DNA of 64,000 nt, taken from contig JAHEFD010000002.1 of the NCBI GenBank assembly GCA_024640345.1, positions 1 to 64,000 on the forward strand, given 5' to 3'. Made by a program: the position numbers and the translations under genes. This DNA comes from Woeseiaceae bacterium. Its GTDB lineage: Bacteria; Pseudomonadota; Gammaproteobacteria; Steroidobacterales; Woeseiaceae. The stretch's first letter is position 1. Each line of letters opens with the position of its first letter. Of the stretch, positions 34,501 through 40,664 are shown piece after piece. Below the pieces are notes generated by a model, which saw only the letters and a list, made by a program, of their open reading frames with translations, was not told the origin of the DNA and made no database searches.

Positions 34501-37353
34501 GTTTTCCAGGTCGAGATTCTCGAGGTCGAGGAAAACAATCTTGTTTTCGAGGTCGAGATTCTCCAGGTCGAGGTTCTCGAGGTCCAGCATCAACGCAGTA
34601 TTTTCGAGGTCGAGATTTTCGAGGTCGAGTGTCGGTCCGGACGCCCCGGTGCTCAAGCCGATCTCTCGTTTTAGTATCAGCTGGTAATACTCCGATCCTG
34701 CGGCTCCGATCAGGTCAATGAGATTGTCCGGATCGTTGGTCTGTACATTTTCGAGCGGTGCAAGGCTTGAACGCAACAATGGCACGTTCGCCAGAATTTC
34801 AGTTCCGCTTTGATCGGTCACTGTGACCACCACCGAGTCGGCGAGGCCTGGGTCCGTATCGATATTGCCGAAATCGAAGACTGTACGCGTGTTTCCGGAC
34901 CCGGCCGGAATCACGACAGGAATGCTGAGAATGGAATCCGCCCCGTCCACGCCGAAGCTGACCATCGAGGCGGCGGGCAGGTTGAGATTAATGGTCTTCG
35001 CAGTCTTTGACCCGTTGAGAATATTCAGCACAAACGTATTACGCTTGCCCTCGGGACGCTTGATCGCTGACGCGACGTTCACGCTGATTCCGGGCACCAG
35101 AGCTGCTGTGAATATATTCTGGTTGCGGGTCAGCGGACTGCGCGGCAATCCCATCGTGGATGCGATTGTGCAAGTGAGAGGCGGGCCATCGACCGTTCCA
35201 TCTTCGCCCTGAAGCGGCAGCATCATGAGTGTGCCCGGGTCGGTATAGGTGCTAGCGCAGCCTTCGCCGGCCACCCACATTTGCAGCGACTCATTCCAGA
35301 CATCGCAGCCTGTGTAGAAGACCTTGCCGCGCACGTTGTGATTACTGGTCCAGCCGGCGTGAAATACCGGTTCCTGCGATGCGAATAAATCGGTAGCGGG
35401 ATTCGGGGCGCTTTGGTTGGGTACCCAGGTGCCATCGAGGCGCAGTCTCGCCGGTCTCGCGAATACCGTGTTGTAGTCTCCTATGAAGCTGGCTTTTCCC
35501 TTTCTGAACAAACGGGCATTCGCATAATTCCATTCGGCCTGTTTACGGGTGCCTGGCGGGCCGTCGGGATCCTGAATGGTTGCGAAACGAGATACACGAA
35601 CAGACGGAGAGTTGTTTTCCATCGACGGATCTGATGCCACCGTGGCATAAAATGTCTGCGGATCGACCGTATAAGGCCGGGGAGTACCACCCACGATCTG
35701 CGCGGCAAACACGTCCAGGTTACGCCGGAGCGGGACGTTGTTGGTGTTCGGCGGCTGGCCCGGCAGTGGCGGCACCGTCTCATAGATTCCAGCCGGCAGT
35801 ATGGCCGCAGAAACCTGCGGGTTCTCGCCTACACCTGGTTCAAGATGTAACACCAGGTCTTCCACGAAAGCGCCGGGGAGTGGTTTCGGCATCAGGTTGA
35901 GCTTGTCCAGCCGGCTGTCGTACCAGGTACAGGTCTCGATGCCGCCAGCGGCATCGCAGGCCGGCATGAACTGATGTCCGCGTTTGCGTCGCCCCTGATC
36001 GTCAGTCTGCGGGTCAACCATCACGGGCGTCGACCAGTTCAGACCGTTTCCGGTCGGCGATGAACGAGTCATCATGATGCGTGAGAAATTTTGCGAAGTC
36101 CGGATCAGGCCGTCCTTGTTCCGGCTGCCGTCCGCATTACGCGGCGCTTCGCCGAAAGAATCAAAGTCGTCGATCGGATCTACCGCACTCATGCGCGGCG
36201 TGTCGGGCTTGTTGCCTTTGCCAGGGATGAGGCATGTTTCTGTCGCGTTATTGCGGGATGCAACGTAGATAGCGAAATCGTCTCCGGTGCTCACTGCAAC
36301 CGGCAGGGCGTTGGTGCGGAAGCGCGCCACACCTGTCGATTGGTTAAACGGGCAAAATTCTTTGACGACCTCGGCTTTGCTGAAAGTGTTGCCGAAATCG
36401 GTCGATAATGAATACATGATCGCCGCAGTTTCATTGTTGTCCTCGAAACGGGTCCAGGCCACCAGGACTTCCTGGCCGAAATTTCGTGTGGCGATTGACG
36501 TGCCCTGGTTTATTTCGACGCTTTCGCTGATCTTCTGCTTGCCCGGCCAGGTGACACCGCCATCATCCGAATACATGCACTCGATTTTCGTGCCGTCGTT
36601 GTTGTCATTACCCACGAATACCGAATAGCAAAGATGCAGCCGGGTTGCGGGAATGCTCTGGACGTAAGCATCATGGAAATTGGCCGGGTTTCGCGGATCG
36701 ACGTACGCCGGAATGCTTACCTCGATGTCGGGAATATTGTCGGCCGGATTTCTCAGCACTGCTTTGAAAGAAGGTTTGTCCAGGAATTTATTGGTTGCCG
36801 TGTTGACAGTCTGAACATCCAGGAATTCAAACGGCGGGCCTACTTCGCGATTGTGTTCGTACCAGCGGGACAGGTACACGCCGCTCGGTTGGGATCCATC
36901 GCGCCAGAAAGCGATGAAATTGTAAAACATCATGTGTGGCACGTATTCCAGGTTGGCGTCCGCACCACCTTTTTGGCCGAGGCTCGGTGTGTCGCCGAAA
37001 TGCCAGGGGTGCATCCCGCTTATCCAGGTCTTGCCTCCGTCGCTGGACATGGCAATGCCAGGGAAAGCTTCGCCGATGCTCGGGTCGTTGACACCGCGGT
37101 AATCGTTAAAACCCATGGCCAGGTGCCCGGGATAAACCGACGACTCGATGCCATCAGCTTCGTTTTGCTGCATGCGCGGGTTGCCGACGTAAAGCCAGGA
37201 ATCCAGCCCCGGCCCGATCGCATTGACGTTCTTCTGCGGTATCGCCTGGGCGAAAACCTGACCCGCGAATGTCAGCAAAAGCAGTACTGTCGCAAAGAGT
37301 GATGCCGAACGTCTTCCACACGAACCGAAGCTCGCTTCCCTGATACCTTCCAT
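31504..37353 (-). CDS. Giant secreted repeat protein: sialidase-like region, LDLEN repeats, Ig-like domains
   Basis: A 1949-residue secreted protein; the signal ends near residue 36 (GQVFAQA) and AGGAG precedes the ATG. Residues about 40-700 contain Asp-box-like turns (SSDGGKTW near 101, YSDDGGVTW near 259, STDFGNTF near 313), suggesting a BNR/sialidase-type propeller. No sialidase catalytic set was recognised. Residues 909-1059 are the LDLEN tract. Residues about 1234-1554 are four tandem DUF5011/Ig-like domains, followed by about three HYR-like domains and a PxKF-like C-terminal module (STVPLDWYYND). There is no LPxTG, PEP-CTERM or obvious T9SS tail. Transcribed alone between terminators. 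It is probably a surface or matrix protein for adhesion or polymer binding; the function is unknown. Confidence 0.85.
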   Translation of the reverse strand: MEGIREASFGSCGRRSASLFATVLLLLTFAGQVFAQAIPQKNVNAIGPGLDSWLYVGNPRMQQNEADGIESSVYPGHLAMGFNDYRGVNDPSIGEAFPGIAMSSDGGKTWISGMHPWHFGDTPSLGQKGGADANLEYVPHMMFYNFIAFWRDGSQPSGVYLSRWYEHNREVGPPFEFLDVQTVNTATNKFLDKPSFKAVLRNPADNIPDIEVSIPAYVDPRNPANFHDAYVQSIPATRLHLCYSVFVGNDNNDGTKIECMYSDDGGVTWPGKQKISESVEINQGTSIATRNFGQEVLVAWTRFEDNNETAAIMYSLSTDFGNTFSKAEVVKEFCPFNQSTGVARFRTNALPVAVSTGDDFAIYVASRNNATETCLIPGKGNKPDTPRMSAVDPIDDFDSFGEAPRNADGSRNKDGLIRTSQNFSRIMMTRSSPTGNGLNWSTPVMVDPQTDDQGRRKRGHQFMPACDAAGGIETCTWYDSRLDKLNLMPKPLPGAFVEDLVLHLEPGVGENPQVSAAILPAGIYETVPPLPGQPPNTNNVPLRRNLDVFAAQIVGGTPRPYTVDPQTFYATVASDPSMENNSPSVRVSRFATIQDPDGPPGTRKQAEWNYANARLFRKGKASFIGDYNTVFARPARLRLDGTWVPNQSAPNPATDLFASQEPVFHAGWTSNHNVRGKVFYTGCDVWNESLQMWVAGEGCASTYTDPGTLMMLPLQGEDGTVDGPPLTCTIASTMGLPRSPLTRNQNIFTAALVPGISVNVASAIKRPEGKRNTFVLNILNGSKTAKTINLNLPAASMVSFGVDGADSILSIPVVIPAGSGNTRTVFDFGNIDTDPGLADSVVVTVTDQSGTEILANVPLLRSSLAPLENVQTNDPDNLIDLIGAAGSEYYQLILKREIGLSTGASGPTLDLENLDLENTALMLDLENLDLENLDLENKIVFLDLENLDLENLDLENSLYTNLDLENRVVNLDLENLDLENRLLYLDLENLDLENLDLENLDLENLDLENLDLENLDLENLDLENFDLANLDLENLDLENVSIFAADVENLDLENLDLENVTPGDPYTEISWTADSANNTATGVDIKPIFSSTLAQSLASSGATVMLTVRRSYMNSTVSSPAGAMYCAPQVVVDNQILYASTLTPDQLLESAFYGSVNDPDPTKADTPGFVISPDESTIITMRFVNLPSGFDLEGLSANSGIALFSQPGGTVDCDVELPGTESDPVCEVDFIEPDMTPPEITLTGAATVTLEAGVDTYTEQGATALDDRDGDLTSLIMIGGDSVDVTTVGTYVVTYDVSDAALNPATQVTRTVIVQDTTVPIITLTGAAAITLEAGVDTYTESGATASDIADGVLSVTIGGDVVNDTLPGTYVVTYDVSDSSGNAGVQVTRTITVQDTTAPTITLTGAAAMTLEAGVDTYVEPGATASDIADGTLSVTIAGDVVNDDVPGIYVVTYDVSDSSGNPAVQVTRTVTVQDTTVPAITLLGANPMTLEAGDLYVEPGATAADSGDPTVTVVIDSSGVNTSLVGSYSVTYNATDVSGNMAAEVTRSVIVTDTSVPVIGGINPPIFTPTEPFVLAPGDTTFVIAWPVSATDPNPNLTVYCDVGSAPVRIPPTVTSSGGSILYTFTYPFEVGTTGVTCVAEDQAGNTDSGSFTVTVEDVPVIDPGSLPTQPFSVEANDPSGYVGPTPWGPVSATDAIDGPIVAVCTPDNNLALGLNTISCIATDSAGNSSPAVSFPVTIVDTSAPTANVVDEPFVILTNDVPATVFEAELVVNVTGDDIVDGTNVDIACSLPGDGDSATLPLGIHADVATCTVSDQSGNETTVMFDVEIRFAYDIVVLGLKGNINAGSTVPLDWYYNDAGTTNRADSSSFSPMVNWYGPFTDRNCTTGSNGSGDGSAAEDSGSSDFRYSSSDYSWRLNWQTPGQAGYYKVVIMPPGTAGATQCVRTR
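32690..33648 (-). repeat. Four tandem ~240-bp units encoding DUF5011 Ig-like domains
   Basis: Four in-phase units (boundaries near 33648, 33408, 33168 and 32928) each encode an Ig-like domain ending in VTRT-VxVQD-TT. The spacing of the first three boundaries is exactly 240 bp. Units 2 and 3 are closely similar at DNA level, and units 1 and 4 are more diverged. This points to stepwise internal duplication of the gene. Confidence 0.8.
34177..34629 (-). repeat. 15-bp coding repeat tract, 23 perfect LDLEN pentapeptides
   Basis: The 453-bp tract encodes 151 residues: 23 exact LDLEN units, one FDLAN, and interruptions TALM, KIVF, SLYTN, RVVN, RLLY and VSIFAADVEN. The runs of LDLEN are 2, 3, 3, 1, 2, 8, 2 and 2 long in N-to-C order. 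The 23 units use 14 different nucleotide sequences, differing only at synonymous positions. The xDLxx pattern resembles pentapeptide-repeat beta-helices but has Leu instead of a small residue at the i-2 position. Confidence 0.95.
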
Positions 37354-37650
37354 TTCCCACTCCTGAATGACAGCCCATTTCTTTTCTATAAATTGGGCGA
37401 TGCGCCCCGGGTCTGTCTGCTGTTGTTATTCTCACTCATTATATGCCAATTGGTTGAAATCCAGACACTTTATGTTCGACGTCAATATTTCGCCGAAAAT
37501 TGCAGGTCAATACGATCTCAACGAATTCTTATGTGAAATTGAGACCACCTCTGGCAAAGTGGAATCTGTAACCAAACCGCTGCTGCAGACTTTGGAACCA
37601 TGGCACTTTGCCGGACTCGAAACTGCATACCGGGCGATCAGGCTTGCATT
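37354..37650. other. Intergenic region between divergent genes
   Basis: 297 bp separate the giant repeat protein (minus) and the PDZ protein (plus). It holds a candidate -10 box for the giant gene (see 37438-37443) and an 8-bp palindrome CCAATTGG beside it. A short open frame reads through it but has no Shine-Dalgarno and no recognisable sequence; I do not call it a gene. Confidence 0.5.
37438..37443 (-). promoter_or_regulatory. Candidate -10 box (TATAAT) for the giant repeat protein
   Basis: On the minus strand an exact TATAAT lies 85 bases upstream of the ATG at 37353. The -35 position 17 bases further up (GTCTGG) is a poor match, so an activator or a different sigma factor may be needed. 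The box is tentative. Confidence 0.35.
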
Positions 37651-38481
37651 GTGAAAACAATCGTTATCGCTGTGACATTGAGTGCGCTGGCCGCATTTGC
37701 CGTCGTGACATGGATGGATTCACCTGCGCGGGAGCGAGAGCCCGCGATGCCACGTACCTCCTTTGACGCGAGTCTTCCGGCCGATGCGCGCATCGCGGTC
37801 CTCGAGGAGGCCGTCAGCCAGGAGCGCGCCGCGCGCCAGTTGCTTCAGGATGAAGTCCTTTACCTGTCGGCTGAGCTGGACCGGCTGAAGGCTGCCGCGG
37901 GCACCGGATCCGGAAGCGTGACTGAAGGAGCAATCGAGCAATTGGTGGATCCGACGCCGGAGTTACGGCCCGAACGGTTTGCGCGGCGAAACTCTGCGGA
38001 AGGGCGGATCGAGCAACTGATACAGGCCGGTTTCGACCCGGGACTGGCCGGCTGGGTTATCCAGCGTGAGGAGGAGCTGCAGATGGAGGACCTCAAGGCC
38101 CGGTACTACGCGGGACAAAGCGGCGATCCGTTTGAGTTCTACAGGCTGCAAGCCTCGGCCGGCAACGCGCTTCGCGAAGAGCTCGGCGACGCCAATTACG
38201 AGCGCTACCTGGCGGCCAACGGTCGGCCGACCAGTGTGACTGTATCCGGCGTAATCGGCAGCTCTCCTGCCCAGGCGGCGGGCGTGCTGCCCGGCGATGC
38301 CATCACCAGCTACGACGGCAAGCGCGTGTTCAGCATGACAGACATCAACATGGCTTCCCTGGAGGGAATCGCGGGGGAGAACGTTATTCTCGATATCTCG
38401 CGTGACGGTGTGCCAATGCAGCTCGTCATCCCGCGAGGGCCGCTGGGGATCAGTGGCGGCAGATCTCGCGGTCCGCGCTGA
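37651..38481 (+). CDS. Membrane-anchored PDZ-domain protein
   Basis: A 276-residue protein starting at GTG 37651 (AGG eight bases upstream) with one N-terminal membrane helix (KTIVIAVTLSALAAFAVVTW). Then comes a coiled coil of about 40 residues (ARIAVLEEAVSQERAARQ), a central helical part (RIEQLIQAGFDPGLAGWVIQ), and a C-terminal PDZ domain of about 70 residues (GVIGSSPAQAAGVLPGDAITSYDG). There is no protease domain. It probably sits in the inner membrane with the PDZ domain in the periplasm, binding protein C-termini. The partner is unknown. The gene stands about 100 bp upstream of pssA. Confidence 0.8.
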   Translation: MKTIVIAVTLSALAAFAVVTWMDSPAREREPAMPRTSFDASLPADARIAVLEEAVSQERAARQLLQDEVLYLSAELDRLKAAAGTGSGSVTEGAIEQLVDPTPELRPERFARRNSAEGRIEQLIQAGFDPGLAGWVIQREEELQMEDLKARYYAGQSGDPFEFYRLQASAGNALREELGDANYERYLAANGRPTSVTVSGVIGSSPAQAAGVLPGDAITSYDGKRVFSMTDINMASLEGIAGENVILDISRDGVPMQLVIPRGPLGISGGRSRGPR

Positions 38482-38578
38482 ATCGACTCGTTCACGCGGC
38501 CGGGATTGGGCTGGCAGAATGGGTCCGCGCCGTGCAAAATGAGCGTCGGGCTCAAGAAAAACAATAAACGGTACCCAG

Positions 38579-39325
38579 GTGGGCAAACTCCGCTACACAA
38601 TTCCAAACGGTTTCACTGCAATGAGCCTGCTGCTCGGCGTCGGCTCGATCGTGACTGGTCAGCTCGGTGACCTCGAGCTTGCAGCGTGGATGATCATCTG
38701 GTGCGGGCTCCTGGACGTGCTGGACGGCCTGGCCGCCCGCTTGCTGAAGGCGACATCCGATTTTGGCGCCGAATTCGATTCGATGGCGGATCTCGTGTCG
38801 TTCGGCGTTGCCCCCGGCATGCTCGTCCTCCAGGCCGGTATTAAGTATGGCGAACTGGAATTGTTTTCCGGTGCGTTCTGGGTACTGCTTATTGCGGTCG
38901 GCGTGTTTGTCCTGAGTGGCGCCATGCGGCTTGCGCGGTTCAATATCATGACCGAAACGCCGGTTCGTGGCTGGTTCACCGGCATTCCGATCACGGCTGC
39001 TGGTGGCGGACTGACATCCTCCGCCGTTATCCTGATGGTCCGGTATCCGGAAATCGCCTACGCGATGCCATTGCACGCCTACCTGCCGGTGGTCATGTTC
39101 GTTCTGGCACTTGGCATGATTTCCACCATCCGTTTTCCCAAAGCCGTAAAACGCGAGGGATACTTCATCAACAGCTTCACGGCCTTTGTTGTCGCAACAA
39201 CCTATTACTGCGGCATCACTCGCAGCTACCCTGAATACCTGTTCTTCATGGGTTTGTTCATCCTGGTCGCCGGAATCATTGCGGGACGCGTGTCGAAATA
39301 CAAAGAACAGCAAAGCGGGGATTAG
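38579..39325 (+). CDS. pssA: CDP-diacylglycerol--serine O-phosphatidyltransferase
   Basis: A 248-residue integral membrane enzyme making phosphatidylserine from CDP-diacylglycerol and L-serine, the precursor of phosphatidylethanolamine. The CDP-alcohol phosphotransferase motif is complete: DVLDGLAARLL followed by FGAEFDSMADLVSFG (DGxxAR...GxxxDxxxD). The N-terminal IPNGFTAMSLLLG and about seven helices match type II PssA rather than the soluble E. coli enzyme. The start is GTG 38579; its Shine-Dalgarno is weak. It ends 22 bp before the second class III aminotransferase. Confidence 0.92.
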   Translation: MGKLRYTIPNGFTAMSLLLGVGSIVTGQLGDLELAAWMIIWCGLLDVLDGLAARLLKATSDFGAEFDSMADLVSFGVAPGMLVLQAGIKYGELELFSGAFWVLLIAVGVFVLSGAMRLARFNIMTETPVRGWFTGIPITAAGGGLTSSAVILMVRYPEIAYAMPLHAYLPVVMFVLALGMISTIRFPKAVKREGYFINSFTAFVVATTYYCGITRSYPEYLFFMGLFILVAGIIAGRVSKYKEQQSGD

Positions 39326-39347
39326 ACTCGTCCGCGAAAAAACAACA

Positions 39348-40634
39348 ATGACTTCCGATATAGCGAAGATGGTAGAGCGGCGAAACAGGCTGCTTGGGTC
39401 GGCGTACAGACTTTTCTACCAGGATCCAGTGCATATCGTTCGCGGCGACGGCGTCTGGTTGTTTGACAGCGACGGACAACAATATCTCGATATGTATAAC
39501 AATGTGCCGCACGTAGGGCATTGTCATCCTCGTGTGGTTGAGGCAATCACAAGGCAGGTCGCATTACTCAATACGCACACACGCTACCTCCATGAAAACG
39601 TGCTGGACTACGCCGAGCGACTAACCGGTAAATTTCCGGACCCACTCGATATCGCGATGTTCAGCTGCACCGGCAGCGAAGCGAATGAGCTGGCCCTGCG
39701 AATCGCCCGCACCTGTACCGGCGGTACCGGGCTGATCGTTACAGACTCCGCATATCACGGTAATACCAAGGCCATATATGAAATTTCGACAGAGGACATT
39801 CCTCCTGACGAAGTGCCCGAATTTGTCGTGACCGTTCCCAACCCGGATGCCTATCGGGGCGAGCACAGGGGCGAGGATGCGGGGGAGCAATATGCGGAGC
39901 ATCTTAATGAAGCTATTGCGACCCTTCAGCAGCGCGGCATCAAGCCGGCGGCCTTCATAGTCGACACCATTCTCTCGAGTGGCGGCGTCGTGGCAACACC
40001 GCCCGGTTATCTGAAAAGGGCGGCCGAAATTATTCGAGCTGCGGGCGGCCTGTTCGTTGCGGATGAAGTGCAACCCGGCTTTGGGCGCACCGGCAGGAAT
40101 TTCTGGGGATACGAGATCGATGACCTGGTTCCGGATATCGTCACGATGGGCAAGCCTATGGGCAACGGCCATCCGCTGGCGGCAACCGTGACTCGCCGCG
40201 ACCTGATCGACGAATTCTCGCGACACGCGCATTACTTCAACACTTTTGGTGGCAACCCGGTGTCCTGCGCTGCGGGGCTGGCTGTGCTCGATGTCATCGA
40301 GCGGGAAGATCTGCAGGAGAATGCGCTCGAGGTCGGACTGTATCTCAATGACGGGCTCGCCGAACTTGCGTCGCGCCACGAATCGATAGGCGATATTCGT
40401 GGCGATGGTATGTTCAAAGCGGTTGAGATGGTTATTGATCGCGACACGCGCGAGCCCGCCGTTTCACTCGCATCCACAATTGTTAACAGGTTGCGGGAGC
40501 GCCGAATCCTGGCCGGGTCTACGGGAGTCGACGACAACATTCTTAAGCTCCGTCCGCCGATGGTGTTTTCAAAAGAAAATGCCGATCTGTTTTTGCAATG
40601 TTTCGATGAGGTGCTCGCACGGATATCGCGCTAG
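39348..40634 (+). CDS. Class III aminotransferase / phospholyase-like PLP enzyme
   Basis: A 428-residue PLP enzyme with the start at ATG 39348; the frame is open further up over the 3' end of pssA but without family sequence. Motifs: CTGSEANELALR (phosphate site), LFVADEVQPGFGRTG (Asp) and TMGKPMGNGHP (Schiff-base Lys). The NNVPHVGHCHPRVV segment and GNGHP resemble the AGXT2L group, which includes ethanolamine-phosphate phospholyase and related lyases as well as transaminases. It is clearly distinct from the aminotransferase at the left edge. Being next to pssA, a link to ethanolamine metabolism is conceivable but unproven. Confidence 0.88.
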   Translation: MTSDIAKMVERRNRLLGSAYRLFYQDPVHIVRGDGVWLFDSDGQQYLDMYNNVPHVGHCHPRVVEAITRQVALLNTHTRYLHENVLDYAERLTGKFPDPLDIAMFSCTGSEANELALRIARTCTGGTGLIVTDSAYHGNTKAIYEISTEDIPPDEVPEFVVTVPNPDAYRGEHRGEDAGEQYAEHLNEAIATLQQRGIKPAAFIVDTILSSGGVVATPPGYLKRAAEIIRAAGGLFVADEVQPGFGRTGRNFWGYEIDDLVPDIVTMGKPMGNGHPLAATVTRRDLIDEFSRHAHYFNTFGGNPVSCAAGLAVLDVIEREDLQENALEVGLYLNDGLAELASRHESIGDIRGDGMFKAVEMVIDRDTREPAVSLASTIVNRLRERRILAGSTGVDDNILKLRPPMVFSKENADLFLQCFDEVLARISR

Positions 40635-40664
40635 TCGGCCACGTCGTAAATGAGAGGGAAGGAT

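Noticed and set aside
34177-34629. Short regular repeats that could be mistaken for a CRISPR array or minisatellite
   Set aside because: The units are 15 bp and contiguous, without unique spacers, translate in frame as LDLEN, and differ only at synonymous sites.
34069-34674. A 200-residue open frame on the plus strand rich in EVF/EIQ repeats, opposite the LDLEN tract
   Set aside because: It is the antisense of the 15-bp repeat, which has no stop codon in several frames. No Shine-Dalgarno, and the repeat pattern is fully explained by the coding strand.
31504-37353. Calling the giant protein a sialidase
   Set aside because: Only Asp-box-like turns are visible. These occur in many propellers; the Arg triad, Tyr and Glu of true sialidases were not recognised.
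37367-37654. 95-residue open frame between the giant gene and the PDZ protein
   Set aside because: No Shine-Dalgarno, no recognisable sequence, and it covers the likely promoter of the giant gene and the start of the PDZ gene.
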